Below are positions 16,898-24,913 of a stretch of DNA of 64,000 nt, piece after piece. The translations under genes were made by a program, and so were the position numbers. The number at the start of each line of letters is the position of its first letter. The stretch's first letter is position 1. The stretch is from AC-32 sp963766375 (lineage in GTDB: Bacteria; Actinomycetota; Thermoleophilia; Gaiellales; Gaiellaceae): contig CAVXZG010000006.1 in NCBI GenBank assembly GCA_963766375.1, positions 62,001 to 126,000 on the forward strand, written 5' to 3'. The notes beneath the pieces were generated by a model. It was given only the letters and a program-made list of their open reading frames with translations. It was not told where the DNA came from and did no database searches.

Positions 16898-16922
16898 TGG
16901 CACTCTCGCGTATTGAGTGCCA
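16898..16922. promoter_or_regulatory. CIRCE element (HrcA operator) of groESL
   Basis: TGGCACTC - 9 nt - GAGTGCCA. Arms are perfect and the spacing is the canonical 9 nt; they match the CIRCE consensus (TTAGCACTC-N9-GAGTGCTAA) in all but one position per arm. The position upstream of groES implies repression by HrcA, released on heat stress. Confidence 0.9.
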
Positions 16923-16975
16923 GGGCAGTTTAGCGCCTCCGCGCTGGGTCGGGCGAGAAAGCGGCCGCCTTGTCG

Positions 16976-16998
16976 CTCCCGTCTGTTACAAACGGGAG
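16976..16998. promoter_or_regulatory. Inverted repeat over the start region of the Nudix gene
   Basis: CTCCCGT - 9 nt - ACGGGAG lies directly before GTG 17000, with the spacer containing CTGTTACAA. If transcribed, the right arm holds the purine-rich GGGAGG beside the start codon. Confidence 0.35.
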
Positions 16999-16999
16999 G

Positions 17000-17441
17000 G
17001 TGAAACGAGAGTTCTCGGCCGGCGGCGTCCTCGTGCGGCGGCTACGGGGCCGCTGGGTCTTTGCCGCGATCCGCCCGGGCGGCAAGGAGCCGGGCGTCTG
17101 GGCGCTGCCGAAGGGACTGATCGGGCGCGACGAGAGGCCCGAGGAGACCGCGCTCCGCGAGGTCGCCGAGGAGACGGGGCGCCAAGAGCCGCCTCGTCGG
17201 GAAGCTCGGCGACGTGCGCTACGTCTACACCTGGGGCGGCGAGCGAATCTTCAAGGTCGTGAGCTTCTACCTCCTGCGCTACTCGCGCGGCCGGCTGGGC
17301 GAGCTGCCGCCGGCGACGGCGCACGAGGTCGCCGAAGTCCGCTGGCTGCCTCTCGAGGAGGGGCCGAAGCTGCTCGCGTACAAGGGCGAGCGCGAGATGG
17401 CCGAGCGCGCGCTCGCTTCCGTGCGCCGTGGCGCATTATGA
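17000..17441 (+). CDS. Nudix hydrolase (frame break near 17176)
   Basis: About 146 residues. The Nudix box is complete: G-LIGRD-E-RPEETAL-REVAEETG, the motif that binds the metal for pyrophosphate hydrolysis of nucleoside-diphosphate compounds. Right after it, ACGGGGCGCC puts the rest out of frame; reading three Gs instead of four gives EETGAKSRLVGKLGDVRYVYTWGG and continues to TGA 17441, with a LPLEEGPKLLAYKGEREM tail. GTG 17000 (VKREFSAGGVLVRR) is the natural start for the family; TTG 16970 is an in-frame alternative. Substrate unknown. The downstream ASCH gene overlaps it by 14 nt. Confidence 0.85.
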
Positions 17442-17823
17442 TCCGCCCCGCCCCGTGCCAGGAGACGACGACGCCGTGTATGCCCTGAACTTCTACTCGC
17501 CGATGGTCGCGGACCAGCTGCGCAGCGGCCGCAAGACGGCGACGATCCGGCTCGGGGACAAATCGCGCAAGTACCGCAAGGGGATGATCGTCCAGGTCCT
17601 GGCCGGGACGCGCTTCAGCCCGCGGCAGCGGATCTTCGACGCGGTGATCGACAAGGTCGAGGTGAAGACCCTCGCAGAGCTCTCGCCGCGCGAGATCGAG
17701 CACGACAACCCCGAGATCCGCCGAGTGGAGGACATTGCCGCCTTCCTCGGCCAGCTCTACAACCGTGAGGTCGGCCAAGACGACGTCGTCACGGTGATCC
17801 GCTTCTCCGAGATCAAGAACTAG
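17428..17823 (+). CDS. ASCH-domain protein
   Basis: 131 residues from GTG 17428; GTG 17476 is a possible later start just before the domain. The body YALNFYSPMVADQLRSGRKTATIRLG and KYRKGMIVQVLAGTRF is the ASCH fold (a PUA-related domain proposed to bind RNA). It ends DDVVTVIRFSEIKN. Function is only inferred from the fold; roles in RNA metabolism or modified-nucleotide processing have been proposed. The overlap with the Nudix gene and 4-nt spacing to the next gene suggest one operon. Confidence 0.75.
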   Translation: MAHYDPPRPVPGDDDAVYALNFYSPMVADQLRSGRKTATIRLGDKSRKYRKGMIVQVLAGTRFSPRQRIFDAVIDKVEVKTLAELSPREIEHDNPEIRRVEDIAAFLGQLYNREVGQDDVVTVIRFSEIKN

Positions 17824-17827
17824 CGTC

Positions 17828-18727
17828 GTGCTCGTCCTGTCGCAGGAGGACGTGCGGCGGCTCCTCGACGTCGACCTGCTGCTCGACGCGCTCGAGCGCG
17901 CCTTCGTCGAGCTGAGCGCAGGCCGCGCCTCGGTGCCGCCGCGCACGGCCGCCTTCTCCGAGCACGGCCTCCTCGGGGCGATGCCGGGCTACGTGGACGG
18001 CGTGCTGGCGGCGAAGCTCGTCACGCTCTTCCCGGGACACGAGCCCTCCCACCAGGCGCTGATCGCGGTCTTCGACGCGGAGACCGGGACGCCGGTGGCC
18101 GTGATGGACGGGACGCACATCACCGCGGTGCGCACCGGGGCCAGCTCGGCCGTCGCCACGCGCGCGCTCGCACGCGAGGACGCGCGGGTGCTGGCCATCC
18201 TCGGCGCCGGCGTCCAGGGCCGCTCGCACCTCGACGCCGTGAGGCGCGTGCGCGACTTCTCCGAGGTCCGCATCGCCAGCCGCAACCCCGAGCACGCGCA
18301 GGCGCTTGCCGGAGAGACCGGCGCGACCGCGGTCGACTCGTTCGAGGAGGCGGTGCGCGGCGCCGACGTCGTCTGCGCGTGTACGAGCGCGGCCGAGCCG
18401 GTGCTCGAGCGCGAGTGGCTCGACCCCGGGACGCACGTCACCTCGGTCGGCTCCTCGATGGAAGGGCCCGAGCTCGACCGGGAGACGATCACCGCCGGCC
18501 TGTTGGTGATCGAGTCGCGCGTCGCTTTCCAACCGCCGCCGGCCGGCTCGCACGAGCTGCAAGGCCTCGACCCCGAGGACGCAGTCGAGCTCGGCGAGGT
18601 GCTGGCCGGCTCTCATCCCGGACGAAGCTCGGCCGATCAGATCACCGTCTACAAGTCGATGGGCCACGCGGTCGAGGACGCAGCCGCCGCGGCCCTCGTG
18701 CTGAAGCTCAACTCTTCCGGATCTTGA
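17828..18727 (+). CDS. Ornithine cyclodeaminase / mu-crystallin family protein (second copy)
   Basis: 299 residues. Conserved segments: AKLVTLFPGH, DGTHITAVRTGASSAVATRAL, Rossmann motif GAGVQGRSH near residue 122, and SVGSSMEGPELD. Same family as the gene at 5433 but clearly diverged, so not a recent duplicate. NAD(P)-dependent amino-acid or imine chemistry is expected; the substrate is unknown. It starts at GTG 17828, 4 nt after the ASCH stop, and its last 20 bases overlap the end of the convergent zinc-ribbon gene. Confidence 0.85.
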   Translation: MLVLSQEDVRRLLDVDLLLDALERAFVELSAGRASVPPRTAAFSEHGLLGAMPGYVDGVLAAKLVTLFPGHEPSHQALIAVFDAETGTPVAVMDGTHITAVRTGASSAVATRALAREDARVLAILGAGVQGRSHLDAVRRVRDFSEVRIASRNPEHAQALAGETGATAVDSFEEAVRGADVVCACTSAAEPVLEREWLDPGTHVTSVGSSMEGPELDRETITAGLLVIESRVAFQPPPAGSHELQGLDPEDAVELGEVLAGSHPGRSSADQITVYKSMGHAVEDAAAAALVLKLNSSGS

Positions 18728-18980
18728 CGCCGAATTGCTCCGGCGGCCGTAGCTCGCCGCCGCAGGCCTCGCACTCGACGGCGAAGGCCGAGCTGAAGCG
18801 GGCGCCGCAGGCCGGGCACTGCGAGCGGATCTCGCCACCGCACTGCGGGCACTCCTCGGGCAGCCCGTCCACGAACTCCTCGAAGTAGCGCTGCACGAAG
18901 CCGCAGTCGAGGCAGAACGCGACCCAGTCGCCGAGCGTCTTGCGCCGCTCCTCCTGGATCCAGTTCCGCGCCTTGCTCAT
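18708..18980 (-). CDS. Zinc-ribbon protein (90 aa)
   Basis: 90 residues. The N-terminus MSKARNWIQEERRKTLGDW leads into three Cys pairs, CLDC, CPQC, CPAC, plus CEAC, arranged as tandem zinc ribbons. It may bind nucleic acid or protein; no specific role is known. The first 67 nt, including the ATG, are part of a direct repeat whose other copy overlaps the stop of the upstream LURP-one-like gene. This suggests the gene once followed that gene directly. Confidence 0.7.
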   Translation of the reverse strand: MSKARNWIQEERRKTLGDWVAFCLDCGFVQRYFEEFVDGLPEECPQCGGEIRSQCPACGARFSSAFAVECEACGGELRPPEQFGVKIRKS

Positions 18981-18981
18981 C
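18914..18981. repeat. 68-bp direct repeat, copy 1 (5' end of zinc-ribbon gene)
   Basis: Identical over 68 nt to 19154-19221, offset exactly 240 bp. It encodes the first 22 residues of the zinc-ribbon protein. Confidence 0.95.
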
Positions 18982-18998
18982 CGACAAAGAGTGACGAA

Positions 18999-19028
18999 CC
19001 GCCGGCGAAGCCGGGCTTTGCCCGGCGG
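18999..19028. terminator. GC hairpin between the 68-bp repeats
   Basis: GCCGGGC - TTT - GCCCGGC (19010-19026), with an alternative outer pairing of CCGCCGG (18999) and CCGGCGG (19022). It lies in the 172-bp spacer between the repeat copies. There is no U-tract; it could be a weak terminator or a repeat-element hairpin. Confidence 0.35.
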
Positions 19029-19153
19029 GAGCCTCGATGCCGTCGGGGGTTGTGCCGACGCTCACTCGAAAGGGCGGCTCCTGAAACGAGAGAGCGCTAG
19101 TCTCCGAGGTGAAGGAGGGGGCTCGTGGGGGAACCAGGGGTTCTCCCACGCCG

Positions 19154-19221
19154 AGAACGCGACCCAGTCGCCGAGCGTCTTGCGCCGCTCCTCCTGGATC
19201 CAGTTCCGCGCCTTGCTCATC
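19154..19221. repeat. 68-bp direct repeat, copy 2 (overlaps LURP-one gene stop)
   Basis: Contains an ATG at 19220 in an ATGA overlap with the stop of the upstream gene, followed by the same 22 codons as the zinc-ribbon gene. The frame then leaves homology and runs into unrelated sequence. This is a truncated copy. Confidence 0.95.
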
Positions 19222-19828
19222 GGTTCTGGAGCGCGTCCAGGCCGATCGCGAGTGCGATCCCGAGCCGCCGGTCGATCCGCTTCTCCTGGTCGCCCGAGAG
19301 ATCGAGTGTGTACGTGTCGCGGAGGCCGAGGAACTTGCGCGTGAAGTGCCCGATCTCGCGGTCGCCCTCGTGGATCAAGAAGTCGTACGGGATCGGCACG
19401 AACTCGCCGTAGGGGATGAAGTCCGCGATGCGGCGAAGGAGCGCGAGCAGCTGGTGCTTCTCCTGCGCGACCGCGAGCTCCTCGTCTGCCGGGGTGAGGA
19501 CACGCCAGTGCGTGCGCAGCAGGGACTTGCGGAACTGGTGCTCGAGCACGCCGATCGTCTGGCCGGCGGCATCGTGGACGTCGTAACGCCCGCCGACGTC
19601 GATCACCGAGCGGGCCTTGATGCGGAACACTTCCTCCGCCTCGGTCTCGTCAGTGAAGAAGCGGATGTCCTCTCGAAAGGCCATGCGCTTCTGGCGGGCG
19701 AAGAGGACCGGCGGCAGGGCAGTTGCCTCCCCGCCCGGCTGCGGCGAGATCCGATAGAGGTTCACGACCGGCTTCACGAGCTGCTCGATCCGGAAGCGGC
19801 CGTACTGTTCGAGCCCTTGCTCAGCCAC
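19217..19828 (-). CDS. LURP-one-related protein
   Basis: 203 residues from GTG 19828. The segments ARQKRMAFREDIRFFTD, VFRIKARSVIDVGGRYDVHDAAG, IGVLEHQFRKSLLRTHW and REIGHFTRKFLGLRDTYTLD match the LURP-one/tubby-like beta-barrel fold related to phospholipid scramblases. Bacterial members have no established role. TAGGAT lies 8 nt upstream, supporting the start and leaderless expression. It diverges from the E1alpha gene across about 70 bp. It was probably once coupled to the zinc-ribbon gene (see the repeat). Confidence 0.75.
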   Translation of the reverse strand: MAEQGLEQYGRFRIEQLVKPVVNLYRISPQPGGEATALPPVLFARQKRMAFREDIRFFTDETEAEEVFRIKARSVIDVGGRYDVHDAAGQTIGVLEHQFRKSLLRTHWRVLTPADEELAVAQEKHQLLALLRRIADFIPYGEFVPIPYDFLIHEGDREIGHFTRKFLGLRDTYTLDLSGDQEKRIDRRLGIALAIGLDALQNR

Positions 19829-19836
19829 GGCGAGCG

Positions 19837-19842
19837 ATCCTA
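19837..19842 (-). promoter_or_regulatory. -10 box of the LURP-one-like gene
   Basis: TAGGAT (minus strand) lies 8 nt before GTG 19828. Confidence 0.5.
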
Positions 19843-19897
19843 GCGAGTCGTTAGAGTTCCTCCGTCCGCTCCGTCCCGTCGTCCCAGGGGAACTTGC

Positions 19898-20944
19898 ATG
19901 GCAATCGCGCGTGAAGCCGAGCCGGTCGGCTCGCTGCAAGAGGTCAAGGAAGCAGGTCTCGATCGCGAGGACCTCCTTGCGATCTATCGCAGCATGCTGA
20001 TCACGCGCGGGATCGAGGAGCGCGGCCACATCCTCTACAAGCAGGGGAAGATCCCGGGCTCGTTCTACACGGGGCGCGGGAACGAGGCCGCCGCGGTCGG
20101 CGTGGCCACGGCGATGGACTCCGACGACGTCGGTACGCCGCTGCACCGCGACATGGGGGTTCACGTCACGCGCGGGGTCGAGCCCTGGCGGATCTTCGCG
20201 CAGTACATGGGCCGGGCGGACGGGCCAACCCAGGGCAAGGACGGCAACGTGCACATGGCCGACTCGAGGCTCGGGCTGCTCGCGATGGTCAGCCACCTGC
20301 CGGCGATGCTTCCCGTCGCCGTCGGCTGCGCGCTCGCCTTCCGGATCCGGGAGGAGAAACGAGTCGCGGTCGGGTGGTTCGGCGAGGGCGCCTCCGCGCG
20401 CGGCGACACGCACGAGGCGATGAACCTCGCGGGCGTGCGCAAGCTGCCGGTGGTCTTCGTCTGCGACAACAACCAGTGGGCCTACTCGACGCCGACCTAC
20501 CTCGAGTACGCGACCGAGCACGTGGCCGACCGCGCCGAGGCCTACGGCTTCGAAGGCGTGGTGGTGGATGGGAGCGACGTGCTCGCCGTCTACCGCGAGG
20601 CCAGGCGCGCGATCGAGAAAGCGCGCGGAGGCGGTGGCCCGACGCTGCTCGAGTGCCTGACCCTGCGCATGGAGGGCCACGCCGTGCACGACGACGCGTT
20701 CTACGTCCCGAAGGACATGTTCGAGCGCTGGGCCGCGAACGATCCGATCGAGCGTTTCCGCAACTGGCTGCGCGAGCATGCCGAGCTCAGCGACGAGCAG
20801 GAGGACGAGATCTCCGCCGGGGTCAAGAAACTGCTGAACGAGGCACTCCAGCGCGCGGACGAGTCGCCGCTGCCGGATCCCTCGACGCTCACGGACGGCG
20901 TCTTCGCGACGTCCGAGGACCTCGACACGCCCCACCACAAGTAA
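19898..20944 (+). CDS. 2-oxoacid dehydrogenase E1 component, alpha subunit
   Basis: 348 residues. The thiamine diphosphate motif runs from GWFGEGASARGDTHE to VFVCDNNQWAYST. Decarboxylates a 2-oxoacid (pyruvate or branched-chain) with the beta subunit and passes the acyl group to E2. The sequence alone does not separate pyruvate from branched-chain or acetoin types. ATG 19898 follows AGGGGAACTTGC. It is followed by E1beta with a 1-nt overlap (TAATG) and then E2 and lipoate genes, so this is a complex operon with its own lipoylation genes. No E3 (lipoamide dehydrogenase) gene is present. Confidence 0.92.
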   Translation: MAIAREAEPVGSLQEVKEAGLDREDLLAIYRSMLITRGIEERGHILYKQGKIPGSFYTGRGNEAAAVGVATAMDSDDVGTPLHRDMGVHVTRGVEPWRIFAQYMGRADGPTQGKDGNVHMADSRLGLLAMVSHLPAMLPVAVGCALAFRIREEKRVAVGWFGEGASARGDTHEAMNLAGVRKLPVVFVCDNNQWAYSTPTYLEYATEHVADRAEAYGFEGVVVDGSDVLAVYREARRAIEKARGGGGPTLLECLTLRMEGHAVHDDAFYVPKDMFERWAANDPIERFRNWLREHAELSDEQEDEISAGVKKLLNEALQRADESPLPDPSTLTDGVFATSEDLDTPHHK

Positions 20945-21918
20945 TGGCCGAAAAGACGTACTTGCAGGCAATTTCGGACGGTCTCCGCGAGGAGATGCGG
21001 CGGGACAAGCGCGTGTTCGTGATCGGCGAGGACGTCGGCGTCTACGGCGGCGCCTTCAAGGTCACGCTCGGCTTCCAGGAGGAGTTCGGCCCCTGGCGCG
21101 TGATCGACGCGCCGCTCTCCGAGACGGCGATCGTCAGCGGCTGCACCGGCGCCGCGATCATGGGCATGCGGCCCGTCGCGGAGATGCAGTTCGCGGACTT
21201 CATTTCCTGCGCCTGGGACTCGCTCGTCACCGTCGCCGCCAAGCAGCGCTACCGCGCGGGGACGCCGGTGCCGATCGTCGTTCGCCTTCCGTCGGGCGGC
21301 GGCTTCTCGGGCGGGCCGTTCCACTCGCAGAACCCGGAGAGCTCCTTCGCGCACATCCCGGGCCTGAAGATCGTCTGCCCCGCGACGCCGGAGGATGCCA
21401 AGGGTCTGCTCGTGACGGCGATCGAGGATCCCAACCCGGTGCTCTACTTCGAGCACAAGCACCTCTATCGGCGGCTCAAGGCCGAGGTGCCCGACGAGCG
21501 CTACACGACGCCGTTCGGCAAGGCCCGCGTCCACCGCGAAGGCGACGATGTGTCGGTGATCACCTGGGGCGCGATGGTGCACACCGCGGACGAGGCAGCG
21601 CAGCAGCTCGAGGCTGACGGCATCTCGGTCGAGATCCTCGACCTGCGCACGCTCATCCCCTGGGACAAGCAGGCGGTTCTGGAGAGCGTCGCGAAGACCT
21701 CGAAGGCACTCGTACTGCATGAGGACACGCACACCGGCGGCTTCGGCGGCGAGATCGCGGCGACGATCGCCGAGGAGGCGTTCGAGGAGCTCGACGCGCC
21801 GCTGAGGCGGATCACTGCACCCGACTGCCCGGTGCCGTTCTCGCCGCCGCTCGAGAAGGCGTTCATCCCGCAGGTCGACGGGGTCGCAGCGGGGATTCGG
21901 GAGCTGGTGGAGTATTAA
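20944..21918 (+). CDS. 2-oxoacid dehydrogenase E1 component, beta subunit
   Basis: 324 residues from ATG 20944. Family landmarks: VFVIGEDVGVYGGAFKVT, EMQFADFISCAWDSL, VVRLPSGGGFSGGPFHSQNPE, and a transketolase C-terminal domain (ILDLRTLIPWDKQAVLESV, HEDTHTGGFGGEIAA). It builds the alpha2beta2 E1 with the preceding gene. The start overlaps the alpha stop by one base. A 72-nt gap with no other feature follows before E2. Confidence 0.93.
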   Translation: MAEKTYLQAISDGLREEMRRDKRVFVIGEDVGVYGGAFKVTLGFQEEFGPWRVIDAPLSETAIVSGCTGAAIMGMRPVAEMQFADFISCAWDSLVTVAAKQRYRAGTPVPIVVRLPSGGGFSGGPFHSQNPESSFAHIPGLKIVCPATPEDAKGLLVTAIEDPNPVLYFEHKHLYRRLKAEVPDERYTTPFGKARVHREGDDVSVITWGAMVHTADEAAQQLEADGISVEILDLRTLIPWDKQAVLESVAKTSKALVLHEDTHTGGFGGEIAATIAEEAFEELDAPLRRITAPDCPVPFSPPLEKAFIPQVDGVAAGIRELVEY

Positions 21919-21990
21919 TGCGACGAAGGCGCTTCCTATAGCAATGCTGGCAGCAACCCCGATCAACACGTCATCCAAGGACGCGTAGCG

Positions 21991-23490
21991 TTGGCTACCA
22001 CCTCCGCGATCGACGTCGTCATGCCCCAGATGGGCGTCTCGGTCTCCGAGGGGACGATCACGAAGTGGCTCAAGCAGGTGGGCGAGCCGGTCGCCGCCGA
22101 CGAGTCGCTGCTCGAGATCTCGACCGACAAGGTGGACACCGAGGTGCCGAGCCCCGGCGAGGGGATCCTCCAGCAGATCCTCGTCCAGGAGGGCGAGACG
22201 GTCGACGTCGGGACGAAGCTCGCGGTGATCGCGCCCGAGGGCGCGGAGGTGGAGGAAACCGGGCCGGAGGCAGAGGCTCCTCCTGCGGAAGAGGCTCCGC
22301 CCGAGCCCGCGACCGCTCAGGCAGCGGCCGAGGCAGAGGCTCCGTCGAGCTCCGAGGGCGAGACGCCGACGGCGGAGACCGTCGAGGAGGCCGCGCCGGC
22401 TCCGGCCGACTCCCGCTCCAGCTCCTGTCCAGACCGACGGCACGGGCGAGAAGACCTTCGTCTCGCCGGTCGTCGCCAGGATCGCCTCGGAGCACGGGGT
22501 GGACGTGAACCAGGTTTCCGGGCACGGGCCGTGGCGGCCGCGTGACCAAGAAGGACATCCTCGCCTTCGTCGAGTCAGGCGCTCAGGCGCCTGCTCCGCC
22601 GGCGCAGGAAGAGGCGCCGGCCCCTGTGGCCGCGGCTCCCGCCGAGGCTCCGCCGGCCCCTCCGGCCGAGTCGGCCCCGGCTCCCCCGGAGGCTCCGGCA
22701 CAACCGCTGCCTCCGCCTCCAGCGCCACCGCCCGCGGCGCAGCCCGCACCAGTTGCAGAGGCCGGCCAGCCGGACACCGGCGAGAGCTTCGAGCCGATGA
22801 ACGCCATGCGGCGCGGAATCGCCGAGCACATGCGGCGCTCGCTCGACACCTCCGCGCACGTCACGAGCGCGATCGAGGTGGACATGTCGAAGGTGGTCGC
22901 GATCCGCAAGAAGCTGAAGACGCGAGTACCAGAAGAGCTACGGCGTCAACCCCACCTACCTGGCCTTCGTCGCCCGCGCCGTCGTCGAGACGCTGCGCGA
23001 GTACCCCTGGATCAACGGTGAGCTGCGCGGCGACCAGATCGTCACGCGCAACTACGTCAACCTCGGCTTCGCGGTCGAGCTGGCCGACGGCAAGGGTCTG
23101 ATCGTCCCCGTGATCCGCCACGCCGAGGGCCTCAACCTGCTCGGCATGGCCCGCGCGGTCTCGGAGATCGCAGCGCGAGCGCGAGAGAAGAAGCTCCTCC
23201 CGGACGACGTCCAGGGCGGCACGTTCACGATCACGAACCCCGGCGGCTACGGCACCTTCCACGGCACGCCGGTGATCAGCCAGCCGCAGGCGGCGATCCT
23301 GGGCACCTACGCGGTCGTCAAGCGGCCGTGGGTCGTCCAGGACGAGCTGGGCGAGGACGTGATCGCGATCCGTCCGATCATGAACCTGACCCTCACGTAC
23401 GACCACCGGCTCGTGGACGGCGCGCTCGCCGGGCGCTTCCTGCGCGACCTGCGGGAACGCCTCGAGAGCTGGGACGAGTCGAACTACTGA
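21991..23490 (+). CDS. Dihydrolipoamide acyltransferase E2 (three frame breaks)
   Basis: About 498 residues if repaired. From TTG 21991: one lipoyl domain with the lipoyl-lysine Lys47 in EISTDKVDTE, a long Ala/Pro/Glu linker, an E1/E3-binding domain (SPVVARIASEHGVDVNQVSG..), a second Ala/Pro linker, then the acyltransferase domain ending DHRLVDGALAGRFL (catalytic His-Asp). Frame slips lie near 22412 (C run), 22521 (G run) and 22922; each is net +1 and each repair restores family sequence. Three independent breaks in an otherwise intact gene argue for indel errors. The TGA stop overlaps the lipB CTG start. Confidence 0.9.
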
Positions 23491-24173
23491 GCACGGGCGC
23501 CTACCTCCTCCAGCCGGGCCTCGTCCCGTACGGGGAGGCGTGGGAGCTGCAGCGCTCGCTCGCGGACGCTGTCTCGCAGGGCGCGATGCCGGACACGGTC
23601 GTGCTGCTCGAGCATCCGCCCGTGATCACGCTCGGCCGTCGCGCCGAGGAGGGCGAGCTGCACGTGCCCGAGGGCGCCGAGGTCGAGATCGTCGAGACCG
23701 ACCGCGGCGGCAAGTCGACCTACCACGGCCCCGGGCAGCTCGTCTGCTACCCGATCCTCGACCTGAAGCGCCACGGACAGGACGTGAAGCGCTACTGCCG
23801 AGACCTCGAGGAGGCACTGATCCGCACCCTGGCACCGCTCGGCATCGAGGCGACACGGATCGAGGGCTTGACCGGGATCTGGGTCGACGGCCCGCCACGG
23901 AAGATCGCCTCGATCGGCATCCACATCTCCAAGTGGGTGACGACGCACGGTTATGCGCTCAACGTCGATCTCGACCCCGCGCCGTTCACCGAGTGGATCA
24001 CCGCCTGCGGCCTGGAGGACGCGTCGTTCACCACGATCGCCCGGGAGCTCGGCCGTCCCGTATCGGTCGACGAGCTGCGCCCTCACGCGATCGAGGCGCT
24101 CGGGGAGGTCTTCGGGCTCTCGTTCGAGGAGCTCCCGGCCGAGTACAGGCCCGAGCAACTCCTCGCTCGTTGA
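23487..24173 (+). CDS. lipB: Octanoyltransferase LipB (apparent CTG start)
   Basis: 228 residues. LipB moves octanoate from acyl-carrier protein to the lipoyl lysine of E2. Seen: LVPYGEAWELQ, LEHPPVITLGRR, DRGGKSTYHGPGQLVCYPI, catalytic Lys139 (RKIASIG) and Cys174 (ITACGL). The conserved LVPYGEAW lies only 11 residues after the E2 stop, and the frame offers no ATG, GTG or TTG before it. CTG 23487, in a CTGA overlap with the E2 stop, is the only sensible start. It ends in a TTGA overlap with the next gene. Confidence 0.9.
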   Translation: MSTGAYLLQPGLVPYGEAWELQRSLADAVSQGAMPDTVVLLEHPPVITLGRRAEEGELHVPEGAEVEIVETDRGGKSTYHGPGQLVCYPILDLKRHGQDVKRYCRDLEEALIRTLAPLGIEATRIEGLTGIWVDGPPRKIASIGIHISKWVTTHGYALNVDLDPAPFTEWITACGLEDASFTTIARELGRPVSVDELRPHAIEALGEVFGLSFEELPAEYRPEQLLAR

Positions 24174-24778
24174 ACACCTCCCGAATCGAGACGTTCGCCG
24201 ACGGCGTCTTCGCGATCGCGGCGACCCTGCTGATCCTCAACGTCGACGCGCAGATCTCCGAGGACGTCCACGACCTCGGCACCGAGCTTCTGCACATCTG
24301 GCCGTCGTACCTCGCCTACGCGGTCAGCTTCATCACGATCGGGATCATGTGGATCAACCACCACACGGTCATGTCGCAGATCGACCGGACCGACCGGCGC
24401 TTCCTGGTCGCCACCGTCGGCTTGCTCCTGTGCATCGCCTTCGTCCCGTTCCCGACGCGGCTCGTCGCCGAGCACATCCGCGGCGACGGCGCGCAGGACG
24501 CAGCGCTCGCCTACGGCTTCACGATGGTGGCGACCGCGATCATGTTCAACGTCACATGGTTCTACGCCTCCCGCGGCAAGAGACTCCTCCGCGCCGACGC
24601 CGACCCCGCGGTCGTGTCCGGGATCAGCCGCAGCTACCTGCCCGGGCCGTGGATCTACCTCGCGGCGGCGCTGGTCGCGTTCGCAAGCCCGACGACGAGC
24701 GTGGTGCTGTTCATGGCCATCGCCCTCTTCTACGTGATCGAGAGCGCGATCCTCGGCAGCATCAAGAGCCCGGCTTAG
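24170..24778 (+). CDS. TMEM175/DUF1211-family potassium-channel-like membrane protein
   Basis: 202 residues from TTG 24170, overlapping the lipB stop by 4 nt. The N-terminus NTSRIETFADGVFAIAATLLIL carries the family motif (R...F-S/A-D-G-V-F-A-I), here with Ala instead of Ser, and about six membrane helices follow. Bacterial relatives conduct K+ across the membrane. Sitting between lipB and lipA in a dehydrogenase operon is unexpected; tight overlap implies coexpression. The link to lipoate or 2-oxoacid metabolism is unknown. Confidence 0.82.
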   Translation: MNTSRIETFADGVFAIAATLLILNVDAQISEDVHDLGTELLHIWPSYLAYAVSFITIGIMWINHHTVMSQIDRTDRRFLVATVGLLLCIAFVPFPTRLVAEHIRGDGAQDAALAYGFTMVATAIMFNVTWFYASRGKRLLRADADPAVVSGISRSYLPGPWIYLAAALVAFASPTTSVVLFMAIALFYVIESAILGSIKSPA

Positions 24779-24859
24779 GGCTTCCGTTTCACCCCGGTCG
24801 GGAGCGGCGCCGCCTTCCAGATCGACGACGTCTACCTGGATCCCTGGAAGTGCACCTGA
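24779..24859 (+). pseudogene. Short C-terminal remnant of a secreted-protein gene
   Basis: Directly after the TMEM175-like stop, 26 open codons read GFRFTPVGSGAAFQIDDVYLD.. (shortened here) and end DPWKCT-stop. The FQIDDVYLDP motif resembles the C-terminal end of beta-sandwich domains of exported actinobacterial proteins. No start codon or upstream body is present, so this is a fragment left by deletion, or chance similarity. Confidence 0.35.
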
Positions 24860-24899
24860 GCGTTTCCTGAGCGCTGACCGGCGTAGCCCGGCCAGTCTC

Positions 24900-24905
24900 T
24901 AGACT
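24900..24905 (+). promoter_or_regulatory. -10 box of lipA
   Basis: TAGACT lies 8 nt before ATG 24914. lipA can thus be transcribed apart from the dehydrogenase operon. Confidence 0.5.
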
Positions 24906-24913
24906 CCAGGCGC

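Noticed and set aside
18982..19153. The 172-bp spacer as an insertion sequence
   Set aside because: Too short for a transposase, no terminal inverted repeats matched by eye; only a GC hairpin is visible.
19898..23490. Naming the E1/E2 cluster as pyruvate dehydrogenase specifically (pdhA/pdhB)
   Set aside because: E1alpha/E1beta of pyruvate, branched-chain and acetoin complexes are too alike to separate by eye, and no substrate-specific neighbour helps.
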